In this document: positions 1 to 9,235 of the stretch, piece by piece
Layout of the letters: each line of letters begins with the position of its first letter
Position numbering within the stretch: position 1 is the stretch's first letter
The notes under the pieces: model-generated
What the model was told of the DNA's origin: nothing
Databases searched by the model: none
What the model saw: only the letters and a program-made list of their open reading frames with translations
DNA from: Roseicyclus sp.
GTDB lineage: Bacteria > Pseudomonadota > Alphaproteobacteria > Rhodobacterales > Rhodobacteraceae
DNA length: 64,000 nt
NCBI GenBank assembly: GCA_018401055.1
Contig: JAGYLB010000129.1
Span: 1 to 64,000 of the forward strand
Direction of reading: 5' to 3'
Position numbers and translations under genes: made by a program

Positions 1-182
1 GTGACCTCGTCCTTCGTCACCAGCCCATCGGCCTTGGCCATCTTGGCCGACAGCGCGATCACGGCGATGGTGAAGGCCACGCTGCGTTCGGGGGGCGCGC
101 GCAGCTTGTCAAAGACGGCCGACAGCCCCTCGCCCTTGGCAAGGGCGGCCAGCGCCTCGGTGATGCGGGTCCAAAGTGACAT
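1..182 (-). CDS. TerB/DnaJ-like (DjlA-type) protein, N-terminal fragment
   Basis: The first 60 residues of a protein that runs off the window edge. It opens MSLWTRITEALAALAKGEG and continues with a helical stretch containing AFTIAVIALSAKMAKADG. This matches the N-terminal TerB-type helical domain of the DjlA-like co-chaperones found in Rhodobacterales; the C-terminal J domain would lie outside the window. The ATG is the first in frame. It faces away from the window and is separated from the GNAT gene by a short gap. The family call rests on the short N-terminus only. Confidence 0.6.
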   Translation of the reverse strand, partial: MSLWTRITEALAALAKGEGLSAVFDKLRAPPERSVAFTIAVIALSAKMAKADGLVTKDEV

Positions 183-233
183 GACCCCATTTAGCGCGAA
201 ATGCCTACAAATGTCAGGGGAAAGGGTGCCGCA

Positions 234-704
234 TCACAGCAGTTTCTGCATCAAGACAAGGTCATGCCAGCGCCCGAACTTCCAGCCCACTTGCGGCAGA
301 CGCCCGACCTCGCGGTATCCCAGCGCGGCGTGGAATGCGATACCGCCGGTGTTTTCGCCGGCCACACCGGCGATCATCGCATGGATGCCGCCTGCCCGCG
401 CGGTGTCCTCGGCCTGCGCCATCAGCGCCCGCCCGATGCCGCGCCCGCGCCCGGCTTGGGCGACATAAACCGAATGTTCCATGGTCCGTGCATAGCCCGT
501 GCCGCCCCGGAACTGCGCCCATGTGACAAAGCCCACCACAGCGCCTGACGCCTCGGCCACAAACCATGGCTGCGCGTCGACCAAGGCTGCCAGCGCGTCC
601 GGCTCCTTCTCGGCGGTGCCAAAGGTGTGCGCCGTATCGCGGATCACCGCGTTCCAGATCTCGGCAATGGCGCTGGCATCTTCGCGCCGCGCCGCCCGGA
701 TCAC
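234..704 (-). CDS. GNAT family N-acetyltransferase
   Basis: A 156-residue single-domain acetyltransferase, normal length for the phosphinothricin-acetyltransferase-like GNAT group. The acetyl-CoA pyrophosphate loop is visible as VAQAGRGRGIGRALM, and the C-terminal part carries NTGGIAFHAALGYREVGRL, typical of the last conserved strands. The start is GTG and overlaps the stop of the upstream VOC gene as GTGA, so the two are translationally coupled. The substrate cannot be told from sequence; an amino acid analogue such as methionine sulfoximine or phosphinothricin is typical of the group. The gene is intact. Confidence 0.85.
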   Translation of the reverse strand: MIRAARREDASAIAEIWNAVIRDTAHTFGTAEKEPDALAALVDAQPWFVAEASGAVVGFVTWAQFRGGTGYARTMEHSVYVAQAGRGRGIGRALMAQAEDTARAGGIHAMIAGVAGENTGGIAFHAALGYREVGRLPQVGWKFGRWHDLVLMQKLL

Positions 705-1310
705 AGCACGACCTCGCCCATCGGCGTGGCGATCACCGCCTCCATCCGGGGTGTGTCGGCGGCCAGCACCGTGACCCGCGCATCCGAAATCAGGGGCGCC
801 AGCGCGGCGCGCAAGCCCTCGGCCCGGGGCGAGAACAGCCGCACCCCCGCCAGCCGTGCCCCAACATCCGACAGGCGCGGGGCAGGGTGCGCCGCCCCTC
901 CCACTGGATCAGCGCCGGAAACAGCCCGTCAAAGGGCAAGATGCCGTCCAAAGGCACCGCCATGCGCCAACTCAGATCGCCGCGCGACAGGGCCCAAGGC
1001 ACACCCGCGCCGGGGGGCGATGCCGCCAAGGCACCCTCCAGATCCGCACAGCGGCAGATCCATGTCGTCGCCCGCGCAGACCCGTTGAAGCGGTCAAGGT
1101 CGAACCAGCGGGGCTGGTCCGGCGCGCGGCCTTCGGGGTCGATGGCGATGACCTCCAGATACTCCGCCCCCAGCCCCATCAGCCGGTTGTGAGTGCCCAT
1201 CGCCGCATGCTGCCCGCCGCCCTGCAGGGGCAGGCCAGCGCGGCTTCGACCGCCGCCGCGCCCTCCTCCAGCCGCTCGGTGGCGATGGCGATATGATCGA
1301 GTGTCAGCAT
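701..1310 (-). CDS. VOC-family (glyoxalase-like) protein, frameshifted
   Basis: A glyoxalase/VOC-fold protein of about 200 residues. It begins MLTLDHIAIATERLEEGAAA, the usual first strand with its metal-ligand His, and continues with HNRLMGLGAEYLEVIAIDP and WEGR in the middle and a C-terminal strand ending IATPMGEVVL. These pieces lie in three frames, so two single-base corrections are needed, near 1225 and near 895. The pieces follow each other without loss, which suggests sequence error, not decay. It overlaps the GNAT gene by four bases and is divergent from ygfA. Substrate unknown. Confidence 0.7.
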
Positions 1311-1362
1311 GCCCTGTTGTCCTGTCTTGCGTCTTGCGCCGATCCGGTTTTGGGTCTGTCCC

Positions 1363-1929
1363 ATGACCGACGTCAAGACCAGCCTGCGCGCGACCGCCCT
1401 TGCCGCCCGACAGCAGGCCTTCGACACGCGGCTTGAGACCGCCGCCATCCCGCGCGCCACCGCCCATCTGCTGGCCCGGATCGGCCCGGCCTATGGCCTG
1501 ACCGTCGCGGGCTACATGCCCATGCGGACCGAGATCGACCCGCTCCCCGCCATGACGGCCCTCCATGCCCAGGGCGCCCGCCTCTGCGTGCCGGTGATCG
1601 CGGGCAAGGGCCTTCCGCTCGAGTTTCGCGCATGGACACCCGATGCCCCGCTCCTCGACGGCCCCTTCGGCGCGCGCATCCCCGAAAGCGGCGACTGGCT
1701 GACGCCCGACACGTTGATCGTGCCCATGCTCGCCTTTGATGCGACCTGTAACCGGCTGGGCTATGGCGGCGGGTTCTACGACCGCACGCTGGCCCGCCTC
1801 AAGGCACAGGGGCCCACCCGCGCGCTGGGCCTTGCCTTTGCCGCGCAGGCCTTGCCCGAGGTTGCCGCCGGTCCGACCGATGTGGCGCTCGACTGCATCG
1901 TGACCGAGGATGGCATCGTCACGCCCTGA
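1363..1929 (+). CDS. ygfA: 5-formyltetrahydrofolate cyclo-ligase
   Basis: Converts 5-formyl-THF to 5,10-methenyl-THF with ATP, in cytosolic one-carbon metabolism. The 188-residue product has the family signature LGYGGGFYDRTLARL near the C-terminus, the ATP/folate-binding loop. An upstream in-frame extension exists, but MTDVKTSLRATALAARQ is the natural N-terminus, so the ATG at 1363 was chosen. It leads a plus-strand run with the YmdB-like gene 54 bases downstream. In many proteobacteria 6S RNA precedes ygfA; here the 52-base gap to the divergent VOC gene is too short for it. Confidence 0.93.
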   Translation: MTDVKTSLRATALAARQQAFDTRLETAAIPRATAHLLARIGPAYGLTVAGYMPMRTEIDPLPAMTALHAQGARLCVPVIAGKGLPLEFRAWTPDAPLLDGPFGARIPESGDWLTPDTLIVPMLAFDATCNRLGYGGGFYDRTLARLKAQGPTRALGLAFAAQALPEVAAGPTDVALDCIVTEDGIVTP

Positions 1930-1983
1930 GGTGCTGCCCTTTTGCACCTTGCCCAAGACCCGCCCGCGACCTAAGCCCAGATC

Positions 1984-2808
1984 ATGCGTATTCTCTTTCT
2001 TGGCGATGTGATGGGCCGCGCCGGGCGCGCGGCGATCAGCGACACCCTGCCGGGCCTGCGCGCCCGCTGGCAGCTCGATTTCGTCGTGGTCAACGCCGAG
2101 AACGCGACCGCGGGCGCAGGCCTGTCGGCGGCCCATGCCCGCGCCGTGCTGGATGCGGGCGCCGATTGCATCACGCTGGGCGATCACGCCTTCGACCAGC
2201 GCGAGATGCTGCAATTCATCACCGAGGAGCCGCGCATCTTGCGCCCGCTCAACTTCGCAAAGGACGCGCCCGGCGCGGGCGCGCGCGTGTTCAAGGCCCC
2301 CAAGGGCCGTCAGGTTCTGGTCGCGCAAGCCTTGGGTCAGGTCTTCATGAAACGCCCCTTCGACGATCCGTTCTCGGCACTCGACGGCGTCTTGCGCAAA
2401 TACCCGCGCGGCGGCACCGTGCAGGCAGCACTTGTCGACATCCATGCCGAGGCGACATCGGAAAAGATGGCAACCGGCCATTTCTGCGACGGCCGCGCCA
2501 GCCTTGTGGTCGGCACCCATACCCATGTTCCCACGGCCGATGCGATGATCCTGCCCGGCGGCACCGCTTATCAGACCGATGCGGGCATGTGCGGCGACTA
2601 CAATTCCGTCATCGGCATGGAGAAATCCGAGCCGATGCGCCGCTTCATCACCGGCATGCCCAAAGAACGCTTCAGCCCCGCCGAGGGGCCCGCGACCCTG
2701 TCTGGCACCTATGTCGAAACCGATGACAAGACCGGCGCCGCGACCCTTGTGCGCGCCGTGCGTCTGGGGGGGCGCCTCGCGCCCGAAGGCCCACCGGATG
2801 TGGCATGA
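1984..2808 (+). CDS. YmdB-type metallophosphoesterase (TIGR00282 family)
   Basis: A 274-residue calcineurin-like phosphoesterase, full length for the TIGR00282/YmdB group, whose studied members hydrolyse 2',3'-cyclic nucleotides. Metal-binding motifs are clear: MRILFLGDVMGRAG at the N-terminus, VVNAENATAGAGL, LGDHAFDQ where many members have GNH, and VVGTHTHVPTADA. The Asn-to-Asp change in the GNH motif is the only deviation. The last 11 bases overlap the next gene, which starts inside it. Its cellular role in alphaproteobacteria is not established. Confidence 0.9.
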   Translation: MRILFLGDVMGRAGRAAISDTLPGLRARWQLDFVVVNAENATAGAGLSAAHARAVLDAGADCITLGDHAFDQREMLQFITEEPRILRPLNFAKDAPGAGARVFKAPKGRQVLVAQALGQVFMKRPFDDPFSALDGVLRKYPRGGTVQAALVDIHAEATSEKMATGHFCDGRASLVVGTHTHVPTADAMILPGGTAYQTDAGMCGDYNSVIGMEKSEPMRRFITGMPKERFSPAEGPATLSGTYVETDDKTGAATLVRAVRLGGRLAPEGPPDVA

Positions 2809-3715
2809 CCGCAACCGGGTCTGGGCCGGCTATGTCGTGATCTTGATCCTGTGCGGCGCAGCTTGGGGGCTGGGCCAGCCCTTCGCCAAGATCGCGGTCG
2901 CGGGCGGCTACCGCCATTTCGGCATCATCTTCTGGCAATTCGCCATCGGCGCGGCGCTCTTGGGGGCGATCAACCTTGCGCGCGGCGGCCGCTTGCCCAT
3001 GGCACCGCACAACCTCGCCTTCTACACCATCATCGCGCTGATCGGCACGCTCCTGCCCAATTCGGCCAGCTACACCGCCGCGATCCACCTGCCGTCGGGC
3101 ATCTTGTCGATCGTGCTGTCGCTGATCCCGATGCTGGCCTTTCCCATCGCGCTCGCTTGGGGGATGGACCGGTTTTCCGCCGCGCGTCTGACCGGCCTCT
3201 TGCTCGGGCTTGCCGCCATCCTCCTGATCGCAGCGCCGCAAAGCAGCCTGCCCGACCGCGCGATGGTCTGGTGGCTTCCGCTGGCGATGATCGCGCCCCT
3301 GTTCTACGCGGTCGAGGGCAATTTCGTCGCCCGCTACGGCACCGGCGGCCTTGACGCGCTGCAGGTCCTGCTGGGGGCCTCGCTGGTCGGCATGGTCTTC
3401 GCCGCCCCGCTGGCGCTGATGACAGGTCAGTTCATCTCGCCCTTGCCGCCCTGGGGCGCGCCGGATCTGGCCATCGTCGCCTCGTCCATCACCCATGCGC
3501 TGGCCTATACCGCCTATGTCTGGCTGGTCACCCGCGCTGGATCGGTCTTTGCGGCCCAGGTCTCCTACCTTGTCACGGGCTTCGGCATCCTCTGGGCCAA
3601 GCTGATCCTGGGCGAGACCTATTCGCCCTGGGTCTGGGCCGCCGCCCTTTTGATGATGGCGGGCCTCTTCCTCGTGCAACCGCGCAAACCGCCCGAGCCT
3701 GTGCCCGCCCAATGA
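2798..3715 (+). CDS. EamA/DMT-family transporter
   Basis: A 305-residue ten-helix drug/metabolite transporter with two EamA halves. The first helix holds ILILCGAAWGLGQPFAKIA and the second half begins around MVWWLPLAMIAPLFYAVEG. The chosen ATG (MWHDRNRVW) overlaps the end of the YmdB-like gene by 11 bases and is the first that leaves the first helix whole. The stop overlaps the next gene's ATG (ATGA). That neighbour is a paralogue with the same N-terminal pattern, so the pair may form a two-protein exporter or be a tandem duplication. Substrate unknown. Confidence 0.88.
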   Translation: MWHDRNRVWAGYVVILILCGAAWGLGQPFAKIAVAGGYRHFGIIFWQFAIGAALLGAINLARGGRLPMAPHNLAFYTIIALIGTLLPNSASYTAAIHLPSGILSIVLSLIPMLAFPIALAWGMDRFSAARLTGLLLGLAAILLIAAPQSSLPDRAMVWWLPLAMIAPLFYAVEGNFVARYGTGGLDALQVLLGASLVGMVFAAPLALMTGQFISPLPPWGAPDLAIVASSITHALAYTAYVWLVTRAGSVFAAQVSYLVTGFGILWAKLILGETYSPWVWAAALLMMAGLFLVQPRKPPEPVPAQ

Positions 3716-4592
3716 CGCCCTCGCGTGTCCTGATCCTTGCCCCTCTCGCCATCGGCGCGTTCTGGGGGCTTGGGCAACCGCTCGCCAAGATGGCCGTCAC
3801 CGGCGGCTGGCAACCCTTGGGCATCCTCGTGTGGCAGGCCTCGTGATGATCGCGGGCGGCGCCATCGCCACCCGCCTGCGCGGCACAGGCCTGCCCCGTG
3901 GTGCGCGCGCCTGGGGCGTCTGCGCGCTGGTGGCGGTGCTCGGTACGCTGTTGCCGCAGGCCGCCATCTACCGCGCCATGCAGGACCTGCCTGCAGGCGT
4001 CATGGCCATCGTCTTGTCCACCACCCCCACGCTCAGCCTTGCGCTCGCCGTCGCCATGGGACTGGACCGCGCCACACCCGCGCGGCTGGCGGGCGTGGCG
4101 CTGGGGGGGCTTGGCGTGACGACCATCGCGCTGGCCGCAGGCCTTGGCGCGGCACCGCTGTCGCTTCTGGCGCTGCTGATCGCACTGGGCGCACCGCTGT
4201 GCTTTGCGATCAACGGCAACCTGCTCGACCGCCTCGGTCGCGGTGGCCTCGACCCGATGCAGCTGGTGCTGGGCTCGGCCCTTCTGGCGCTGCCTGTGGC
4301 GTTGGTCCTTGCCGGTGCGGCTGGCCAGCTGCGCCTGCCCGGCACCGCGCCTGCCGATCTGGCCATGCTGGGGGCGACCACCCTCCACCTCATCGGCTAT
4401 GCTGGCCTTTTGTGGCTGATCGGTCAGGCGGGCGCAGTCTTTGCCGCCCTCACCAACCCCTTCATCACCGGCTTTGGCGTGCTCTGGTCCATGGTCCTTT
4501 TGTCCGAGCGCTACCCCGCCCCGGTTTGGCTGGGCCTTGCGCTGATCCTTGCCGGTTTCGCGCTGGTCAGGCCGCGCCCGGCGCGGAATTGA
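3712..4592 (+). CDS. Second EamA/DMT-family transporter, frameshifted
   Basis: Paralogue of the preceding gene, coupled to it by ATGA. The N-terminus reads LAPLAIGAFWGLGQPLAKMA, then meets a stop after WQAS near 3840. The remaining nine or so helices continue in another frame from LVMIAGGAIATRL to FALVRPRPARN. One missing base restores a protein of about 293 residues, the usual size. A tandem pair of closely similar EamA proteins is the notable point; both resemble amino-acid or metabolite exporters only at family level. Confidence 0.78.
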
Positions 4593-4670
4593 TCTCCAAG
4601 CCCGCTTGCCCTGCCGCGCCCCATCGCCACACTCGACCTTCGCCGCGCCCCCCGGCGCCAAGGGACTGAC

Positions 4671-6452
4671 ATGATCGACCTGCCCATCCCGGACACAGGC
4701 ACGGGCCTGCTGACGCTCGCCATCCTGGTTGTCATGTTCGCGCTCTTCCTGCGCGAGCGCTGGCCGACCGAGGTGGTGGCCATCGGCGGCGTCGCGGCGC
4801 TGCTGGTCTTGGGCCTTTTGCCCGCCGACCGCGCGACCGAGGTGCTGGCCAACCCCGCGCCATGGACCATCGCCGCCATGTTCATCGTCATGGGCGCGCT
4901 GGTGCGGACCGGCAGTCTCGACCGGATGACCAAATTCGCCGAGGCCAAGGCCGTGTCGAACCCCACGCTGGCGGTCACGACGCTGCTGGGCTTTGTCGCT
5001 ATTGCCTCGGCCTTCATGAACAACACGCCCATCGTGGTCATCATGATCCCGGTCTTCGTGTCGATCTCGCGCATTCTGGGCACCTCGACCTCCAAACTGC
5101 TGATCCCGCTCAGCTATGCCGCGATCATGGGCGGGACGCTGACGCTCATCGGCACCTCGACCAACCTGCTGGTCGACGGTGTCGCCCGTGCGGAGGGGCT
5201 GGAGCCCTTCACCATCTTCGAGATCACGCCCATCGGCCTTGTCGTGGTCGCCTGGGGGATGCTCTACCTGACGCTCATCGGGCGCCATCTTCTGCCCGAC
5301 CGCACCTCCATGGCCGCGCTGCTGGGGGCGGGGCGGGCCAAGGCCAAGTTCTTCACCGAACTGGCCATCCCCGAGGACAGCGCCCTGATCGGCCAGAACG
5401 TCAACGAGGTCGACCAGTTCCGCCGCGACGGTGTGCGGCTGATCGACGTGCTGCGCGGCGACGCCTCGCTGCGCCGCGACATGGGCAACGTGGTGTTGCA
5501 GGGCGGCGACCGCGTGGTCCTGCGCACCGACATGTCCGAGGTTCTGGGGCTGCAGGCCTCCAAAGATCTCAAGACCGTCGACAAGCTTTCCTCGGTGCGG
5601 ACCACCACGGTCGAGGTGCTGATCACGCCGGGCGCGCGCCTTGTGGGCCGCACCTTGGGCGACCTGCGCCTGCGCCGCCGCTACGGGGTCTATCCGCTGG
5701 CCGTGCACCGCAGGAACCAGAACATCGGCACCCAGCTTGACAACCTGTCGATCCGGGTCGGCGACACCCTGCTGCTCGAAGGCGATCCGGCCGACATCCA
5801 GCGGCTCGCCGCCGACATGGACCTTGGCGATGTCAGCCAGCCCTCTGAACGCGCCTACCGCCGGGCCAAGGCCCCGATCGCCATCGCGGCGATGGCGGGG
5901 ATCGTGTTACTGGCCGCGCTGAACGTCGCCCCCATCCTTGTGCTGGCGGTGATCGCGGTCGCCGTCGTACTGATGACAGGCTGCATCGACGCCGACGAGG
6001 CGTTTTCCTTTGTTGAGGGGCGCTTGCTCGCGTTGATCTTCGCCATGCTCGCCGTCGGCGCGGCGCTGGACCACACGGGCGCCATCACGCTCATCGTCGA
6101 TCCGGTCGCGCCTTGGCTGTCTCAGATGCCGCCTTGGGTCATGGTCTGGGCGGTCTATTACATCACCACCACCCTGACCGAACTGGTATCCAACAACGCC
6201 ATCGCCGTCATCATGGCCCCCATCGCCATCGCCTTGGCGCAGGCCACGGGCGTCGACCCGCGCCCGTTGGTGGTCGCCGTGATGATCGCGGCCTCGGCCT
6301 GCTTCGCAACGCCCATCGGCTATCAGACCAACATGCTGGTCTATGGTCCGGGCGGCTACCGCTTTACCGATTTCATGCGGATCGGTATTCCCTTGAACCT
6401 AAGCCTCGGTGTCGTCGTCTGCCTGACGATCCCGCTGATCTGGCCGCTCTGA
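4671..6452 (+). CDS. SLC13-family anion transporter with two RCK_C domains
   Basis: A 593-residue inner-membrane carrier of the divalent anion:Na+ symporter type (DASS/SLC13). Membrane helices flank a cytosolic insert. The substrate motifs are AFMNNTPIVVIMIPV in the first half and ELVSNNAIAVIMAPIA in the second, matching the family's SNT/NNA signatures. Between roughly residues 215 and 380 lie two TrkA-C-like domains, seen in LIGQNVNEVDQFRRDGVRLI and RLVGRTLGDLRLRRRYGV, which in relatives regulate transport. Relatives carry sulfate, dicarboxylates or other anions; the substrate is not decidable here. The gene is intact. Confidence 0.88.
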   Translation: MIDLPIPDTGTGLLTLAILVVMFALFLRERWPTEVVAIGGVAALLVLGLLPADRATEVLANPAPWTIAAMFIVMGALVRTGSLDRMTKFAEAKAVSNPTLAVTTLLGFVAIASAFMNNTPIVVIMIPVFVSISRILGTSTSKLLIPLSYAAIMGGTLTLIGTSTNLLVDGVARAEGLEPFTIFEITPIGLVVVAWGMLYLTLIGRHLLPDRTSMAALLGAGRAKAKFFTELAIPEDSALIGQNVNEVDQFRRDGVRLIDVLRGDASLRRDMGNVVLQGGDRVVLRTDMSEVLGLQASKDLKTVDKLSSVRTTTVEVLITPGARLVGRTLGDLRLRRRYGVYPLAVHRRNQNIGTQLDNLSIRVGDTLLLEGDPADIQRLAADMDLGDVSQPSERAYRRAKAPIAIAAMAGIVLLAALNVAPILVLAVIAVAVVLMTGCIDADEAFSFVEGRLLALIFAMLAVGAALDHTGAITLIVDPVAPWLSQMPPWVMVWAVYYITTTLTELVSNNAIAVIMAPIAIALAQATGVDPRPLVVAVMIAASACFATPIGYQTNMLVYGPGGYRFTDFMRIGIPLNLSLGVVVCLTIPLIWPL

Positions 6453-6474
6453 CCTCTGACTGAAAGGCCCGCCC

Positions 6475-6837
6475 ATGCGCCGCGCCCTTGCTTCCTTCGC
6501 CCTCCTGACCGCTCTGCTGCGCGTGCGCCACCGGCCCGCCACGCCCGAGCGGGTGACGCTCGACGCAGACCTCTTGTCGGTGCGGATGAGCGATGGTTCC
6601 CACCTGCCGCGCCCGGCGCCCGAGACGGGGGCGGAGGCCGGATGGTCCGGCACGCTGACCGGCTGCGCCGCGACCTATCCCTACGCCGTCGAGATCGACC
6701 CGGGCACAAACCCGATCCGCTTTGTGCTGCAAGAAATTCTGGGCGACCGCATCATCGGGCCACTGGCCACCGTCACGATCACCGACGCCATGGGCCGGGA
6801 CCGCGTGTTCCAGACCCCCGAGCGCCCCGAGGATTGA
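6475..6837 (+). CDS. Small conserved protein, probable lipoprotein
   Basis: A 120-residue product with a hydrophobic start (RRALASFALLTALL) and a conserved-looking body, WSGTLTGCAATYPYAVEIDP followed by FVLQEILGDRIIGPLATVTI. No lipobox Cys is read, but a one-base shift just after ALLTALL gives LLACATG and a compensating shift soon after returns to frame; this is inference. It follows the SLC13 gene by 22 bases and may be co-transcribed. Function unknown. Confidence 0.55.
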   Translation: MRRALASFALLTALLRVRHRPATPERVTLDADLLSVRMSDGSHLPRPAPETGAEAGWSGTLTGCAATYPYAVEIDPGTNPIRFVLQEILGDRIIGPLATVTITDAMGRDRVFQTPERPED

Positions 6838-6847
6838 GGGGCAGGCC

Positions 6848-6890
6848 GGAAACCTCGAGGTTTCCGAGGCGGAAAACGCGCGTTTTCCGC
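6848..6890. repeat. Two adjacent perfect palindromes between convergent genes
   Basis: An 18-base perfect palindrome (6848-6865, GGAAACC-TCGA-GGTTTCC) is followed three bases later by a 22-base perfect palindrome (6869-6890, arms GCGGAAAA and TTTTCCGC around CGCGCG). They sit between the small lipoprotein-like gene and the end of bchJ, which converge here, so a bidirectional terminator or REP-like element is likely. A related hairpin follows scpA near 23.58 kb. Confidence 0.5.
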
Positions 6891-6894
6891 TGCC

Positions 6895-7484
6895 TCAGGG
6901 CAAGCGCCGCAATTCGAACCGGCAAGCGCGCGCCCCTTGCGCACAGCATTCCGTTTCCACCGCTTGCCATCGCGGCCCGCAGATCGCGGCGAAGAGCCGC
7001 TCGAACACCGCCGCGTGCCAGTGACACAGCGGCACGTCGGACACCTCGCCGCGCACCACCGGGTTGTCGGCGATCTCGAACACCGGCGGCCAGCTGGCGA
7101 CCAGCCGAAACTCCCCGATCCGCAAAAGGTCCAGGCGTGTTTCGCGATGGCTTTGGACAGGATCGGCACTGGACGGCGCGCGGGCAGCCGTTTCAGCACT
7201 GCCTGCGCCGGTTTCGGGATGCGATGGGCGAGGATGTAATCCCCCGTCCGTCGCCCCGCCTCCGACGACAGCCTTGCGGCGTCACCCGGCAGCGCTTGGC
7301 GCACCGCCTGATGCAGCCGCGCCGCCGGCCCCTCCTCGATCAGACCTTTTGCCGGATCGGGCAGGGCGATGATCCCCGCCATGGCCAGCATGTGGGCGGT
7401 TTCATCGACCCCAAGCGCGCCCTCCAGGACCGGCACGAACTGGAGGATGGCGTTTGGCCCGATCCTTGCCGTCACGTCAGCCAT
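6895..7484 (-). CDS. bchJ: BchJ, V4R-domain bacteriochlorophyll biosynthesis protein, frameshifted
   Basis: Belongs to the 4-vinyl-reductase (V4R) family tied to reduction of the 8-vinyl (old numbering 4-vinyl) group or to porphyrin handling during bacteriochlorophyll synthesis. The N-terminal part starts MADVTARIGPNAILQFVPVL. The C-terminal V4R domain carries RIGEFRLVASWPPVF, CHWHAAVFERLF and CCAQGARACRFELR. The parts are in different frames; one missing base near 7130 restores about 196 residues. The ATG lies 4 bases after the corrected bchE stop, so the genes form one operon. BchJ next to BchE is the arrangement known from Rhodobacter. Confidence 0.85.
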
Positions 7485-7488
7485 GGCG

Positions 7489-9164
7489 CTACTCGGCGGG
7501 TTCGGTGCTCAGGCTTTCGCGCATCTGCTCGGTCCCGCCGCCGCAGGCCTACGGACGGAGGCCGGATCGCGCCCGCCCACCGCGCCATTGGGCAAGACGA
7601 AATCGCCTGTCCGCGACAGCTTGGCCGCCCGCTTCTGCGCCGCGATATCCTGCTTCGACTGCCAATCTTCCATCTGCGCGGGCGCGATCGTCCGCGTCCG
7701 ATCAAAGTTGAAGTTCAGCTTGCCCTTCGACTGCGGCCCCCAGTAATCGACCTTGCCCAGATCATAGAACTGGCGTGCAAACCCCGCCTTCATGAAGGCC
7801 TTGAGGCATCCCAGCAGGTATTTCCGCCGATAGCCCGTGCCGCGCCATGGATAGTGGAACAGCGCCTTTTTCGAATAGAACCGCCGGTAATTGTTCATCA
7901 CCCGGTCCAGCAATTCATCCCGGTCCATCGCCTCGGGTTTCATGATCGGCGTGACGAAATTGTATTTCGAGAAATCGAAGATCTCGACCTTGTCGCCCAG
8001 TTCCTGAAACAGCGGCGTAAACGGCCAAGGCGTGTACATCGCCCAATTTGCAAGATCGGGCTGCCAGTCCCACGCCATGCGGTAGGTCTCTTCCAGCGTC
8101 TCGGGCGTCTCGTTGTCAAGCCCCACGATGAACTGCGCCTCGGTGAAGATATCGGCCTCGCGCAGCAGGCGGATCGCCTCCTTGTTCTCCTCGACCTTGG
8201 TTTCCTTGTTGAACTGGTCGAGTTTCAGCTGCGCCGCGGCCTCTGTCCCCAGCGACACATGGACCAGCCCCGCGCGGCGATAAAGCGGCAGCAAATCCTT
8301 GTCGCGCATGATGTCGGTCACCCGCGTGTTGATCCCCCATTGGACGCGCCGCGGCAGGTCGCGCTTGATCAGCTCCTCGCAGAACTGGATGAACTTGCGC
8401 CGGTTGATCGTCGGTTCCTCGTCGGCCAGGATGAAGAACCCCACGCCATGCTCGTTCACCAGGTTCTCGATCTCGTCGACCACCTTGATGGGATCGCGCA
8501 CGCGGTAATCGCGCCAGAATTTCCACTGCGAACAGAACGAACAGGTAAAGGGGCACCCCCGCGCCATGTTGGGGATCGCCACTTTGACCCCAAGCGGCAC
8601 ATAGATGTATTGATCCCATTTCAGCAAAGACCAATCCGGCGTGATCCCATCCAGATCCTTGACGGTCGCGGCCGCAGGCGTCGCCACGATCTCGTCCCCG
8701 TCACGATAGGCAAGACCCTTGATCTTGGCGCGCCCCTCGGGCCAGCGCCCTTCGTCATAGGCGCGGATCAACTCCACGATGATCTCTTCGCCCTCGCCGC
8801 GCACGATCACATCGACCTGCGGTGCCTCGGACAGCACCTGCTTGTACATGAAGGTGGCGTGGATGCCGCCCAGAATGCGCAGCGCCTTCGGCACCACCTC
8901 GGCCGCGATCTTCAGCGTCTCCTCGGCCACGTAGATCGACGGCGTGATCGCAGTGGTGCCCACCACATCGGGTTGCATCTCGGCCAGCTTCACCCGCAGC
9001 TCGTCCGGGCCGATATGGTCTGTCATCGCGTCGATGAACTGCACATCCGTATACCCCGCCGACTTGAGCGCCCCCGCGATATAGGCGACCCATGCGGGCG
9101 GCCAGTTGCCTGCGATCTCGGCCCCGCCGGAATGGTAATTCGGGTGAATGAGACAGATTCGCAT
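7489..9164 (-). CDS. bchE: BchE, anaerobic Mg-protoporphyrin IX monomethyl ester cyclase
   Basis: Radical-SAM, cobalamin-dependent cyclase that forms the fifth ring of bacteriochlorophyll without oxygen. The B12-binding domain is at the N-terminus ([19 protein letters not shown], then [11 protein letters not shown]). The radical-SAM cluster motif is CPFTCSFC inside [18 protein letters not shown], followed by [15 protein letters not shown]. The reading frame drifts near 7530; one missing base gives the end STEPAE just before bchJ and about 558 residues. The ATG at 9164 was chosen because it precedes the B12 domain directly and has GGGAG upstream. The promoter gap carries PpsR- and FnrL-like sites. 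Confidence 0.95.
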
Positions 9165-9209
9165 TTCGCCAGGCTCCCATATGCTGTCAGCCAAGCAGAT
9201 CATGAAAAC

Positions 9210-9227
9210 TGTCAACTTGAATTGACA
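9210..9227. promoter_or_regulatory. PpsR/CrtJ-type binding site upstream of bchE
   Basis: The sequence TGTCAACTTGAATTGACA fits the PpsR/CrtJ consensus TGT-N12-ACA exactly. On the bchE strand its downstream end reads TTGACA, a good -35 hexamer, so a bound repressor would cover the promoter. PpsR represses pigment genes under oxygen or light in purple bacteria. The site lies 46 bases before the bchE ATG. Confidence 0.75.
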
Positions 9228-9235
9228 CAGATCAA
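9222..9235. promoter_or_regulatory. FnrL-type (anaerobox) site upstream of bchE
   Basis: On the bchE strand the bases read TTGAT-CTGT-GTCAA, one mismatch from the FNR consensus TTGAT-N4-ATCAA. It overlaps the PpsR-type palindrome by six bases. FnrL activation of bchE under low oxygen is known in Rhodobacter, so the placement makes sense. The cfa-like gene on the other side could also respond. Confidence 0.7.

Noticed and set aside
1311..1362. 6S RNA upstream of ygfA
   Set aside because: The gap to the divergent gene is only 52 bases, too short for 6S RNA.
790..2814. A 674-codon minus-strand frame
   Set aside because: Only its last part, the middle of the VOC protein, is real; the rest is antisense to ygfA and the YmdB-like gene.
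3573..5708. A 711-codon minus-strand frame opposite the transporter genes
   Set aside because: Antisense shadow of the EamA and SLC13 genes, rich in Gln, His and Arg with no known fold.
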